64,000 nt of DNA, from NCBI RefSeq assembly GCF_950023065.1, contig NC_088681.1:35188836-35252835 (forward strand), read 5' to 3'. The notes beneath the pieces were generated by a model. It was not told the origin of the DNA. It worked only from the letters and a program-made list of their open reading frames with translations, and ran no database searches. The translations under genes were made by a program, and so were the position numbers. Within the stretch, counting starts at the first letter, position 1, and each line of letters starts with the position of its first letter. Positions 25,501 to 38,565 of the stretch are shown here, one piece after another. The stretch comes from Planococcus citri. Lineage: Eukaryota > Arthropoda > Insecta > Hemiptera > Pseudococcidae.

Positions 25501-28500
25501 GTTTATTTTTGTCGCAAAAAAGAGCACCTGGGATGGGAGAAAGTTGATGTGAATTTGATTGACCCAAAAGTCATCGATTAATCGATTTAAAGAATAAAAA
25601 TACGCCCATGATAATTTGACGCGTGTTTACGTACCTTATAATCATGGTTTTTAAAAACCTACATTATATATTAGGTACCTACGAAAGTTTATATGAAACT
25701 TGCCATTCTATACTTTACGTATACGTATCCATGAATCCAGGTATAATTTAATTCTTCAGCTCGTGCTAGGTTCGGATAGATATTTAAAGAAAGAAATCCT
25801 CGTATAAGTAAAGATGTAATTTATACCAACTTCGTATTGTTTATAAAATTACACTGTTGCGGGGTCTCATTTTCTTGACAATCGACAATCGACAACGTGC
25901 TGAACGCTTGTCCAAGAGTAATTTTGGCGTATAAAATATACCTACCTTCTCTTCCTCTTGATCTGCAAAGCCGACTACATTTCATTGTATTGTAGGTACG
26001 TACTTATGTCTAAATGACCGCACGGTTAATTTGTGGATGGATAAAGAGTCTTAATTCGAGCAGCTGAAGAGCCAGTACGAATCTGTGATTACATCATTAA
26101 GATATTTTTCGCGTGTCTTATGTCATACGTGTGTGTGTAGTTTAACGTGAAATTTGTTAAGTACTCGTATTATGAATTTGCGGTTTGATGATGACGATGA
26201 TGATGATGGTGATAACGGATCACATTTTGATACTGTAACGGTTATTCGATATGTGGATTGGATTGGCTAATATCGTGGTGTAGGTTCTATTAAATTCGAC
26301 GGATATCTGGCTTATTACCTATTTAGATATGTGTTTATTGCAAATATGTATTTTCTTTATGCGTCATTGTTTTTTTTTTCATCTTTGCGGGAAGCTTGTG
26401 TGGTTTTCAGAAGCTATAGAACTGATGTGAGAAGGTTTCCGGGTTTGATTTTAAAACAGTTTGAAGAAATGATTGATTGTATTTCTTATACTTAATGTCT
26501 TATTTATAAAAGAGAATGGCATGTTGATCCCTTCTTTTTTCATTCAGGCAAGTAGGAATAAAATGGGTACAATTTTAGGATCTCCTGAAAAACAGGCCCT
26601 TCAAATCGAAACCTCGGTTCAAAATCAGATAGTCACGCACTGGTATTGAATTTTGCCTCAAATTTTGAAATTCAATATACCCTTTGAGGTTTCAAAAATC
26701 ATGTCATTTTATAAATTTTCGCAAACACTCATAATTTCGTAAGAAATGCAAATTCAGTTTCAAATGCAATTTTGCTACATCGCGTTTTTTGGCGTTCCAC
26801 CCCCCTTATCACGACTCCTATCGATGATAAGAATAAAAATGACACATTTTTGAAATCGTCGTCAAATCCCGCAACTTTTTTATTTGAAATATTTTTTGCA
26901 AAATTCAATTACCGACAATATTCGTTCGAATTCGTGACTTGAGAAATTTGGAATTAAAAAGTTCAAGTTTGGGAACCACTGAAATGTTGAGTATCACTAA
27001 TAGGAATGGTCGTGGGTAGATATTTCAAGAGTGATCCAATACGAGTTATTTGAAGAAGACAACCAGCCCCCTACTCCCGTTTCGTCAGGATTTATTGGCC
27101 GAAACATGTGACAACAGAGGTGCTCAATTTTCACTACTTTGGGAACTCCTGAATCGGTTTTGCAATTCGATCTCAAAAATGTAATGGTGGTTTCGGGGTC
27201 GGGAAATTGTCCCCTTTCGAGGGAATATTGCGAAATTTGTACATATCTTTCCGATTCCATTGTTTTGAAAATTTTCTGTTTTTTGTACCCCTGAAGGAAA
27301 AATAACGAACAGGTACTCGTAAGTTTAGTACTTTTGTTTTATTTCAAATAATTTTGTTGAACATTGAAGCCTTCGATTTTCAATGAAAGTTTTTTTAACT
27401 GCTCTCTTTAAGCCTACATATTTTTTTTGTCAGCATTTGGAAACTTCCAGAACCACTTTTTTTGAACCTTGGGAAAATCAAGAAATAGGGATGAATTAGG
27501 TTCTCATAAAATCCCATGTCTTTGGGCGGAGGGAGCTCAAAAAAGTGGAACTTCAAATAGACTATCCTAACAAATCATAATATAAGCTGGCTGAACTTAT
27601 ATAGGCATATGAAGATAGGTAGATCATGAAAAAAAAGACGAGTCATTTTGAGTTGATAAGTCCCTGAGAATAGAGTTTCATCTCCGCAAGTGCCACTGGA
27701 TCTGGAGAGGATACATGAAAAGACCCTCAGAGATGAGGCATTTCAAAACTCGAAAAATTTGATAGCTTTTTGGCTATTTTTTTCGATTTATTGAAATTGG
27801 AAATTGTTCCAGATCGAGATGCACCAATACCAATGATTGGAATTGATTGTATTTCACACGTTGTCTCATTATAAATCCATAAATAAGTTCACATGTGCGT
27901 ATAGGACTCCGTTCCCTTGTCACAGATCGAAACAACAATGCATCTATTAATGGTTTTTCTATTGAAAAATAAATAAGAGCATTCTGCCATACCAAAGACG
28001 ACGTCGCGTGCATATTCGCGCATTTAAAACTACGTAAAATATTCCAAACGACGTTCCGCGCTCTTTGTAACGTTTAGAATGCCATTAAAGTTCAAGTGAG
28101 ACATCAAGATTGTATTTAAACCTCTTCACTCTTCCTTATTCATTGTGTTGATTCGTTGACGTGGACAGTTGTTGGAAATATAATCGCGGTTTTCATTTAG
28201 TTAAAGCCTAAGGAGAGAACGCTAACGTAAAGAGAGACCGGTTGCCAAGTATGCATCTCACAGAGCTACAGACACGTGCTCATTATTCGGGCATTTTCTT
28301 TTGTAAATTCACCTTGAATGGAGTCGATACGTGGTCGGTTTTCTTTTAAGGGTATTTTTCATTTTTAATTGGATAAGCTTTAAAAGGTAGAATGCACGTG
28401 AGCACGTGGATTAAGAACTTTTGATGAGAGATCTGTGAGACTTTGAGGCGTCGTCATCATCCAAATGATAAAACGATGGTTTGTAATTTCCCTCCATCAA

Positions 28501-31500
28501 CCTCCGCCAGGCCAGCGTCACCATAGCGTCAGTCTCGTGATAATTACAAAAAGCGCGGGAGATCAATTAACTTTCGCGGAACGACTAATTTCGCGACGAA
28601 GATCTTTCTTTCTGACAGCGCAGAGCACGAGCGCACTTTATTACGCATTCTATCGATACGTACTTGAGTACGCTAAGTACAAAGTACTCGACGTAAAGTA
28701 ACGAATCGTTTGACGCATTTTGTGACGTGTAAAATAGAGTAGAAAAATAGGGAAACGTCGTTCACGAGAGGTACATACGTACCTATGGTAGAGGTGCCTA
28801 GAATTTGAACGTATATAAACCGGTAAACGTAGTAATTATACTAGGAACAGTATTGTCGCAATTACACTTTTCGCTTTCTTCAGTGTGTTTTTCAGTACAT
28901 ATTACAGACTACTATATGTCGGCTTGGTTTTTTTCTTCGCGCTTTGTAAAAACAAACGTGTATCATGTGAATGATTACGTCTTGGTTCCCATGTTAATAA
29001 ATAGATGAATGACGGCGTAACACGTTTGCTCAAGTCGTTTTGATGCAAAATGTTCATTTAACGCCGGATTTTTAAATATTTACCTTAATAATTGTAAATT
29101 CACTTAATGTGGGAGGTGTCGACTCTTTCTCTCAATTTTCAATTCCAAATTATCATTTTTACAAGTGCATGGTCTCTACGTAGGCTACAAATACAAGTAT
29201 AGGTACCTACGTAAGTTAGGCAGTATGTTGGAAAAGGTACCTACATTACTTTACAAGATGGTTACGGTTTCGACGATTTTAAAATCATTTCTGACCACCA
29301 GCCTATTGGCTGTTTTTTTCAAAGTAATCATTATGATGATTTAACGCGCACTCGAAATATCAAAAGTTCAATTATAACGGCGTTCAAGCGATGAAAATCG
29401 TACGAAATCGAATAAGTACGAGTACGAAGAGAATCTCGACGTGTAGACTTAGTTTACTCTTACTCGTACCTAGACCTACGAATACGTTGCTTTCTCTGCG
29501 TTTGCCTAACCTAATTTTGAAAGCATCTTTGTTGGAATAATCAAAGGTGAAGTTTTCGGCTAAACGTCGTAATTATGGTTCAAGTTTAGATGTATAGTTT
29601 ATACCTAATATGCACGATGTAGACTATGTAAAATATCGCCGATATGCAGATGACCAATTCACGCGATATTGCATGTAGCCTTTACCTATATTTTGACAGA
29701 TGTATCGAAGCATCTGAAAAATATCTCCTCAGCAGATACGTCTGCGTATGTATATCTACCTACCTTCATGTATGAGTAGTCAATGATTTTATTGAAGAGA
29801 TCGTATTCATCATGTATACTAAAAATACCCACTAGAAGACTGATTGATGGTTAGAAAGACGTAAAGACGTTGATGAAATGATAATGAAGTTATATCATAC
29901 CTACCTAGTTTAGAAATGAACAAACAATCTATCAATCTTCATGTCATGATGTACGAGTATCTTTTAGAACCCTTTGGGTGTTTGGGCTAATGATTAAATA
30001 GTTAGGTAAGGTACAGGTAGGCATAGAAAATTTTGGAAATTTAATCGTATTAGAATTAAAATGAGGTGAGTTTTTAAGGCGAGACTGTTGATAAATTATC
30101 GAAAGTTTGAATCGACGAAATATCGAATTCACCTGCATACCATACTTACTTGATTTTTTCGAAAACTTCTCGAGCAAGCGATCAAATATAATGCGTCATC
30201 GATGGCATCAAAATCTTACCGATACCTATTTTAAACGTTTAAGCGGCTGTTTTGTCTTTAATTTATGTAGTTCAATAAACAGTGCGATCCAAAAATCGTG
30301 ATCACTCTTAAATAATTTTTAAAGTAAACAGATGAAGAGATAATTTTAACATACTAGTTAAATGTATTAGGCCTGTATACAGGCTATCCCATCTTTTGAA
30401 ATGCAAAAATGAGGTCTTTTGGATCTTCGAAGTTATCTTACTTCGTAACTGAGATGAGATTCATCAACATGAAATCATAGATCCGGATTTTTTTTTAGTC
30501 AGAATATATTTTTTATCATATTGTTGTTAGGTACCTGAAAGGGTTCTGAAGATATGGGTCGTCGCAGGAAAAATTCAAATTCGAAACCTGTTTTAAATGT
30601 TCAAAACACTAAAAACCTACAAATTTTTCTTTGAAACATGTTTTTTCCAACTTTATTTGTCTAAACAAAGTTTCTTTGAAATTTGTTGAAAAAAACAATA
30701 ATTTTTCAAAACTGAATAAATTGTAGGTACATATTTTCTTAATTTTTTTGAAGGGGGGGGGTAAGCATGAAATATTGTAACAATTTCAGTTCTGGGGACT
30801 CGAGAAATGGCACTTGATAATGTAGTTGTAGGATCATGAATTTCAGTGTTACAAGACAAACTTGAAAGAAAAAGCAACAAAAAAATGTTTGCGGTAAGGG
30901 GAGGACCAAAAGAGGGAGGGGGTTGAACATAGTTTTACCCGTGTGAATTTCCGCGTGTTTTAAGCATTCAGAACAAAATCACAAAAGTTGCAGATTTTAC
31001 AGCAATATTATTTTTTGCAATAAATTTTAATTTAAAATTGGTAAGACACAAACATTTATGATTCACTTTTATTACATTTTCGTGACAGTTTGGGTTTATT
31101 AAACCTTTGAATGCTGAATGAATCGTATGTCGGTGACGTCACGAATTGCATCTCTTCCTTTTTCAGTCTGTTCTCAAAATTAAAAGCAATAAAGTATGTA
31201 TAGTTATACCTGTTCGAAAATCATCCCCCTCTCACAAAAAAAAACAAACAAAGAAAATACAATTCCTTCAATTTTGAAAAATTAATTGTATTTTTCTAAA
31301 AAAAATTGATTCCGAAAAAACAAATTTGTTTAGAAAATTGAAGTTGGAAACAACAACGTTTAGACGAATTGTGAGTTTTCAGTGTTCTGAACATAAACAT
31401 GCCGTATTATTTTTTCGTCTTCTGTATATGTAATCTCAATATCTCAAAAATTTCGTGAAAAATCCGCAAAAAATGCGACATTTTTAGAGGAAAATTGCCT

Positions 31501-34500
31501 CTTTCCACCGTGTTTTTCTGGAGCTCTATAGCTCTTTATTAATTCTTCATTTTCCCCGCCGAATAAAGCCTTCAAACAACAGAAACAAATTTCTATTCAA
31601 ATGCTCAACTTTTTTGCATAATTATTAATTTTTTGTTAGAAAATTATTAATGACAAAAAATCTACAAATGAAATATAAAAATATCGGAAAATTTCAGAGA
31701 AAAAATGTATGAAGAATACGAAGGAAGCAGAAGTTTGAGTAAAAGCAGGATCAAACGGAGAAAAAAAGAGAAATGATTTTTTTTTTCAGCTGATGTCTAA
31801 TTTACTGACTTTTGGTCTAAAAAATAGGTAATTTGAAACGGAAAAATTTTGGCTCCAAACAAAACTGAATCAAAAAAGTATGCAAAATATCCAATTAGGT
31901 ATCCAGAATTTCAGGTCCGTATAAAGTTCATTTCTTCGATTGTGGGGGATTTTAAAAACGTATAGGTATAGGTGTGAGGAGGTAGGTATATGTACAGGGT
32001 GCCCAGAAATATCGAGCACCCCTAAGAAGGTTTTTCATTAAAAATATAGGTTGGCAACGTGAAATAGATGCATATGATTGGTGGAATGTTATCTCTCCAG
32101 TCCAACAACCAATCATGTGCTATCATTATTATCATTCACTGTGACCAACCGAAGTATTTTGGTATAAAACTTTTTTAGGGATGCTCGATATTTCTGGGCA
32201 CCCTGTAGGTTGGTAGGTTGGTAGGTAGGTATAAGTCGCTAGGAAAACATTGAAAATTACGGAATAACTTCGCTGAAATTTTAGTATAATGATATACTCG
32301 TAATCTAAAACATTAATTTTAGCCCGATAAGTCTTTTAAAAAGGGAGGATTAGGGGTTCCCAAAATGGGGTGTTTCAAGTTTTTTGAACACAAAAATTAT
32401 AAAATACAGCTGATGAAATTGTCAAAGGCGCAAATCCAAGTTTTGATGGTGTATTTGAGCGCGCTTTTCATGATATGTACCATGTAATACCTTAGGTATT
32501 GCAAGTACAAAAATTTTCAATCAAAAAATGTCATTACCTATAGACAATAAAACTGTAAAAAAAACATTTTTTTGCATTTTTGAAGATCTTTTGAGTGCAT
32601 GAGAGAAATTTGAAAATTCTTCAGAAACCAATACTGAAAACTTGCTGGGGGCTTTAGAAATGTATGAAATAAATGGTACATAGTTACTAGGTAGCTATTT
32701 TCAATTCAAAAAAATTCGTCAAAAATCTAAAAATTAACTTTGACATTTAAAATTTTAGTTACCTATACCTGATGGTTTTAATATAGAGTTGTAATTTATC
32801 TAGATTCATTGTGATATCAAAGTACATGATCTTACATGACTTCCTTGTCGATAAAAAAAGAAAAAATCTCATTTGTTATTTAGGTAGGTAGGTAGCTAGG
32901 TACCTCTGGAGCTATTTTTTATATTACCGCACTTGCTGGATATTTTATTGAACTTTCCTCAGAAATGCAAATGTTTACATTTATCATCACGATAATTGGA
33001 CCTAAAGGTGTAGAAAATAGTTAGATACTTACATACCTACTTATTATAGTTCATATCTTAAAAGCTGGAATACTTCTAGGGTACAATCTTGAAATTCTTT
33101 TACGATTTCCTATTCATTAAGTTTTTTCTCAATATATATATTACCTATCTGCCACTGTCTGTTTGTATATTATGCCACTCGAGTAGGTAAATAATTTCTT
33201 TTTTATCGCAGGTCCTATTTAGTGAAAGGCAAATATATGATATACTTAGTTAAAGAGAGCACAACTATGTAGGTACTACACTGATTATCATAAATCGTTT
33301 TAGGTTAGGTAGGTAGGTATGTAGATATAGGTAAGGTAGTTATTACACAGACACCAAAAATGAAAAAAGAACGTGCATTTGTAATAAAACCATGGAGCTT
33401 CTATAGCCTTTACAAAAAGTACAAGGGAAAAAAGTAGGTATATCTTATAATATTTGAACCACGCAACTTTCACGTAAGCGGTAGAATGTTTAAATAAACA
33501 CTTAAACGTCTCGATTCCCAGGCTGTCTTTTTCGAAATTTTTAAATTTACGATCACCGATACGTTTCTGGACAATTGCATATATTAATGCATTTATTTCC
33601 GGTTACATAAAATACCGCGCCCTGGAGTATTGTTTTATATTATTGTTCAAATGTACCTATACCTACTGATACAAATGTACACACTTATGATGGCGAAAAA
33701 AAAGTGATAGTGACAATGAATAAGTTTATTATCGAGCGGTATATGTGAAGAAAATTTATTATGTCATTGGTATGGAATAAAAATGCGACTTAATTACCAA
33801 TTTTTACTCCGATGATACGGTGCTGTTGTTGTTGTCTTTTTTTTTTTTTTTGGAAAACGAAAAGGTTTTATAATTAACGACGACGCGAGGACCATTAACG
33901 AAACGATAATCAATTTTTAATTAAGCGGTTGTTAGTAAAACGATCAAATACGGTCATTTAATCTTAGTTATGATGTTTTTTCGTGTTTGTTTCAGGTAAC
34001 GTTATGTTTGGTTAGCGAATTATGGATGCAAGGCGTTGTGGTTGTAAATGGAGCTCTAGAGGAGAGTGATAGTCAAGAGCATACGCCGTTTTACGAATCT
34101 CATAATCATATTAACGAACACGATCATTTTCACGAAGATGGGCATTGCGATTGTAATTCGCAAGGTGAGTTCATTTTTCTGTGTTTTTGTAAATACCTTC
34201 TTGTAATTTTTGTAATTGTGCTGTAAGAAGAGCTACGTGTTCGATTATTTACGTAAATTTAACGGTACCTATATCGTAATGTTGGAAATTTTTTGCGAGA
34301 AAAAAAGATCTCGATGAGTCAAACAACTATTGAAATGATGGAGATGTTCATTTTTATAGATCTTTCAAAAGAAGATTTTCCATCAGCTAGAGACAATCTT
34401 CTTATAGCAGAGCAGAGGGGGTTGAAAATATTTTCCCAAGAGTTTCTTTTTTTCAAATTCCACAAAGGGACAAAAAATCGAGGAATTGCGACGAAAAAAT

Positions 34501-37500
34501 AGAGGAATATGACCAAGATGTCGGTATATGTGTGTCGAAAATTTAAAAATTTCGGTTCAGGTGAGAATGAGCCACAGAAAAAAATGACAAATTTGGTGAT
34601 TCTTTTCTACTTTTTGAAAATGAGACGAGACAGAAATCAGTCTAAATGTTGCCTTGACCTCAAAACGACCTGGAAAAATTTCGCCCCCTCAAATTTAATC
34701 TACTGGAAATAGAGGACTCTTTAGCCATCTTTTTATAATTTTTGTATAATTTTTTTTCAAGGTCATTCGAGATGAATCCACGTTTTACAATTTTAAATTC
34801 TTTTGAATTTTTTGTTTCCTCCCTCTAGGTGTTGGTTTTAATGAAAGAAAAATCCTGAGAATTTTGGCCCTTACCTACATCTAGAAATTAAGTCATACAA
34901 GAAGTCATAATTGTAATGAAAAAAATCGAAAAAGTGAAGAAAACCAAAATTTAGACGGAAATGTTCTGTTTCTGCGTCATAATTCTTTTAAACAATCCTC
35001 TTTTCAAGAAAAAAACTCTCCCAAGATATCTCAAGCTGTTTTGGTTCTCTTATATAAAGTCCGCCAAAATTGGAAAAATCAAAGAAAAAAGAAGATACTT
35101 ACCAAAAGAAAAGTTGATTTTTTTTGAAAATTTCATTGTCCAAGGAAATTTTCCAACTCTGTGCCAAGATTCTTCGAAATAACTCTCCCCTTTTTGAGAG
35201 AAAAAAAAACTTCCTCGGTCTCCCAAATAAGGTCGAACTCCTACAAACTCCAAAATTAGAAAAATTGTTCAAAAATAAAAAATTGTACTCAGATTTTTTT
35301 TTGAAAATTTGGCATTGAAGGGGCTTATTTAGAAAGATTGTGGCCAAGAAGTGAAAATTGTTCAAAAAATTGTTGCCATACTACAATTTTTTACTAATTT
35401 TTTTCACATTTTGGAGTTCTTATACAAGAAGACTAAAATTGCAAATGAGACGAGGGAGTTTTTTTCTGGAAAAGAAGGTCAAGTATTTAAAAGGTTCTCA
35501 TCAGAAATGAGAACTATTCAAATAATTTTTAGAATTTATTTTATAGGTAAGTACTTGATTTTCATGTTTTTAATTTTGGGCACTCCATAGGTACAATAAG
35601 ACCGACGTTACGGGGGGGAGGAGGAGGAAAAGAGGGTTTTCTTGAAATGGGAATTATTTAGAAGAACGATGACGCAGATATACAAATTTACACATGAATT
35701 AAGAATTGGCTTTTTTAAATTTTTTATTTGGAGGGAGGGGGGTGTTCCAGTGTAACTTTTTTGGGCTTCAAAGAAAATGAAAAAATGGAGAATTATTTTC
35801 TCACAAAATCCTACAATTTCAGGAGGTCCGAGCGCAAAAAAAGCGAAAGCTCAAAATAAGAGTCACCTAAAACACAAAGGTATAAATACACTAGGGTGGG
35901 TCGAAAAAAAACGTAGGTCTCGGAATTTTCTGAAATTCACATATGTGGTTCGTTTTGAGTTGAAACGACCCCAAAAAATTTTTAGCCCCCCGCGACATCA
36001 TGGGCCTGAGCCACGTAGCCTCAAAGTAGGGCCATTTTAGCTAAAAATTCACTTTTCTCAGGTTAAAAGCTCCAAAATCGACTTTAAAAATTTAGCCTTA
36101 GCACTCAATCGGTAGAGTTTGAGATGCTGAATCTCCCTGTGGAGTTCATTTTTTTCGTGGGGGTTCGCTTACGTCTCCGACAAGTCCTAGAAAGTATGAA
36201 AATTGTCAATTTTTAGGTGTCGTGAAAACGTTTCCGCGAATTTACGCGCGAATGATGTTTTTCAGGGGGGCATGTCGATGTACTAAATTGTAAGTGTACT
36301 CGGAGGGTTAAATTTAGAATCATCAATATGCCCTTAGATCGCTGATAGGGTACATGATTCGAGTTTCATACATGATTTTAGGATTTCATTGATTTCATAC
36401 TTTCATCATGCAGATTGCTTCTATTTTTTTTTTCATTTTTAAAAAATTCAATTCAGAGTGGCATATTTGAAAACACAAAACCCTCTTTGAAAAATTATAC
36501 CTATCTACACCTGAATAAAACTGAGCAAAAAAAACACACATTTTTTTACTTTTGAAATTCAACATTCAAGTACATTTTTTTTCAATTGAAACTACGACAA
36601 AGTATTAAAGTAATACCAAAAGCAGAGTCAAAACAAGCTTTTTATGAACATGAGTTTTTAGGCACTCGTTAATTAAGTAATAGAAATAAAAACTTCTGAA
36701 ATTGTTGTTTCAATTTTTTTTTAAAATGTACTTTTTTGTTCAATTTCATTCGAAAAATTGCTGTACTTGACTGTTATTCAGATTTTAAATTTTGTAAATT
36801 TAAAAAAAAATGCTGATTCTTTGAGGATGTGTCCGGATAACCGCTCGATTTGAAAACATCCGCTTTTACAACATTTTGGAGTCTCAAGATCAATTAAAAT
36901 TTTTTAGAGAATGATTGAAACACGCCGGAGGCTTCAAAATGATCTGAAAGTGATGTTTTCAAGTCGGTCAGTTCTGCGAGACCTTGAGCATAATTTTTCT
37001 CGGAGTTGATCAGACCCTTCTCCCATCCTTGAAATATAAAAATATTTTTCAAATTCGTCCTTCACCCTCATTAAAACACTCTCAACATGTAGGAGATTCG
37101 TTGGGATGTTATTCACCAAACCTAGGCCATGAAAAATTATCAAAAAATGTGTTTTTGTAAAATTTGATGAAGATTGTTCTGATTTGTTGACACTGGAAGG
37201 CTCTGAGAGCTTTCAGGATTTTATTAGAAAAATCATCTGATTATGTATCGTACTTCGTTTATAACATGGCTGTATTTTTTCAGGCCCTTGGCGACCATTA
37301 TTCAAACCCTCACAGGCAGACCTGCCGGATCCAGAATCGCTGCATCACATAGCCAACAGCCTACACGACTCATCTTCGCAAGAGCAACTACACGATTTAC
37401 CTAACGATCTCCATCCTACCATTCAGTCGGGCGATCGACAAGCTAAAAAGCAAAATCACATGATACATTTACATTTAATACCACACATCTACGTTCCTGT

Positions 37501-38461
37501 CGTACACCCTGTACAATACTCGGTTTACGAAAACAACGACCATAAGTCCGAAGCGGAGCAAAATCACGATTTTCACACCACCGAGTCGAGCGTCTTGAAC
37601 GAGCATTTCAACGACCATAGTCACAGCCAAGAGCAGCACGACGATCATCAACAACCGCAGCAGCATTTTTACAACCACGATAATCATCTAAATTTACAAA
37701 ATCAAGACCAACACGACCATTTTTACAACCAAGATAATCATTTGAACGTACCGAGCCATCAAAGCTACGGCGGCGGCGGCGGCGGCGGCGATGCACACCA
37801 ACACTACGATTTTTCCGAACACAGTCACAGTCACGAGTCCGCAGAATTGAATAACGCTCATCATAATGCCCATAATGCCCATAATGGATTTTATTATCCG
37901 CATCACAGCGAAGAGCACCAGTATCAGGTACACGAGGAAGGTAATCGCGATCCGTTTTACGGTAATTACGCGACCGGTAGTAGCGATAATGCTCATGTGT
38001 TACCCATAAACAACCATCTCAATTATTTCCTACCAGCCAAGAATAAGTTCGCCGATAGAAGTCGCTATAATAAACGATTTTTAGATTTTTCAAGCAGTAT
38101 GTTAAGGTTAGGGGTCATGAGACCGCCAGCTCTAGGTCAGAAAAATACCTGGCTTATGAATTTCCCGGATCACAATACTCCGGTATTTCCTAAATCGGTT
38201 TTTGATACCAAAACTGTATTCGATTTCAAACCTTACGCTGTCAAAGCGCCGGTATTCGATTTCAAACAGTTCATCAAACCGAACGTACCCGTGATACCGC
38301 CTATTTTACCAGCCACCAAGCTCGTACAGACACCTGTTATACCAATGAATAACTTCTTACAAACGCCGGTCATGCCAATTAATAAATTATTACCGGCGCC
38401 CGTAGTCGTCTATCCTACTGAAATCAAGAAACGTGTTGATAAGGTGAAAAGCAAGAATTGA
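13588..38461 (+). CDS. Secreted histidine-rich protein, three coding exons
   Basis: Unrecognised secreted protein of 463 residues. Coding exons: 13588-13632, 33996-34164, 37284-38461 (stop TGA at 38459). Junctions: GTC|GTGAGT, TTTCAG|GTAACG, CAAG|GTGAGT, TTTTTCAG|GCCCTT. The 20.4 kb first intron is in phase 0 and the second splits a glycine codon. The ATG at 13588 is chosen because only its frame matches exon 2; the ATG at 13583 hits a stop after splicing. The N terminus MGFISSPVPSLVHSV joined to VTLCLVSELWMQGVVVVNGA looks like a signal peptide. Residues about 47-290 are acidic, asparagine-rich and very histidine-rich, with a twice-repeated HFYNxDNHLN, an NAHNAHN run and a seven-glycine tract. 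A KR pair follows at about 335. The C-terminal third is hydrophobic and proline-rich, with repeated VFDFK and QTPVxPxN motifs. Metal binding or an extracellular matrix role is possible but inferred only from composition. AATAAA follows at 38560. Confidence 0.75.
16017..16046. repeat. GC-rich hairpin within AT-rich DNA
   Basis: AGAGTTTTTGCGCG, then AA, then GCGCGAAAAAACTCT: an inverted repeat with stems of about 13 bp and one extra T. It sits immediately 5' of the CGTCGT microsatellite and the BESS-like ORF, and resembles the terminal hairpin of a transposon rather than anything in the host gene. Confidence 0.6.
16069..16143. repeat. CGT microsatellite followed by a 23 bp palindrome
   Basis: Imperfect (GTC)n array interrupted by GTCAAC and ACCTC (16069-16120), directly followed by AGCATTTTAAT T ATTAAAATGCT (16121-16143), a perfect inverted repeat with 11 bp stems. 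Confidence 0.8.
16130..16608 (+). pseudogene. ORF fragment with a BESS-like segment
   Basis: Open frame without an upstream ATG (the frame opens after a stop at about 16131 and reads through to TGA at 16606). The protein contains MTQLLSVVHKEPLSGDDDPL, then FELLKSHYNQITDVTLKTKL and LDIIKQM. A D-x-L-F start followed by two amphipathic helices resembles the BESS protein-interaction motif that ends MADF-BESS transcription factors. No MADF domain is seen. A poly(A) signal-like AAATAAAT follows at about 16658. It lies inside an intron of another gene beside a hairpin and microsatellite, so a transposon-captured or retroposed fragment is likelier than a full gene. The first in-frame methionine is at about 16234. 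Family assignment is tentative. Confidence 0.4.
23092..24126. mobile_element. Diverged fold-back element, same superfamily as 7425-9543
   Basis: The ends AAAGAGAACCTTTTAAACTG and (reverse complement of the right end) CAAGGAAGCCTCTTGAACTG are similar to each other and to CAAGGGAACTACCTGAACCG of the element at 7425. The interior shows the same landmarks in mirror order: a CTGAAGTTGATTT-like block, TTTTTGAAAATT, GAAGCCTCCAACGATTTTT, and their complements. The arms have drifted much further than in the young copy. No clear target-site duplication was seen. Confidence 0.65.
31995..32205. mobile_element. 211 bp MITE with TA target-site duplication, copy b
   Basis: Near-identical to 11287-11497, with the same orientation and length, starting CAGGGTGCCCAGAAATATCG and ending CCCTG, flanked by TA (31993-31994, 32206-32207). 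It lies in the first intron of the histidine-rich gene. The high identity of two copies about 20 kb apart indicates recent activity. Confidence 0.9.
34165..37283 (+). other. Second intron of the histidine-rich gene (3.1 kb)
   Basis: AT-rich intron between exons 2 and 3. It includes a stretch at about 35890-36290 starting CTAGGGTGGGTCGAAAAAAA that has the look of an old dispersed repeat (compare AGGGTGGATCACAAAAAA at about 5110 and 11768). It also has a tRNA-like stretch near 36098 and a short remnant at 36860-36960 resembling the fold-back family. No exon or RNA gene could be supported. Confidence 0.55.
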
Positions 38462-38559
38462 TTTCATATATACCTACCTAGGCTACTAGCTACCCAGACC
38501 TACCTTCGTATTGTTGAATTATCAAGTTTGGAAACTGTGATGTGAAAAGATATTGATAA

Positions 38560-38565
38560 AATAAA
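38560..38565 (+). promoter_or_regulatory. Candidate poly(A) signal of the histidine-rich gene
   Basis: AATAAA about 100 bp after the stop codon, in the plus orientation. It is the first canonical signal after the ORF. Confidence 0.6.

Larger units (their letters stand above)
13633..33995 (+). other. First intron of the histidine-rich gene (20.4 kb)
   Basis: Contains an ORF fragment with a BESS-like segment (16130-16608), a hairpin and CGT microsatellite (16017-16143), a diverged fold-back element (23092-24126), a MITE (31995-32205) and many GTAGGTA-type microsatellites. Less AT-rich islands at about 20900-22400, 25700-26300 and 28000-29000 stand out by complexity and could be regulatory. I could not identify further exons. 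The 151-residue ORF at 19639-20094 and other ORFs look like chance AT-rich reading frames. Confidence 0.65.

Noticed and set aside
28465..28701. 78-codon plus-strand ORF in the less AT-rich island
   Set aside because: No family recognised and no flanking splice pattern linking it to the histidine-rich gene; kept only as a possible regulatory island.
37475..37996. Minus-strand ORFs rich in V, M and R opposite exon 3 of the histidine-rich gene
   Set aside because: Shadow frames of CAT/CAC and GGC codons on the real coding strand.
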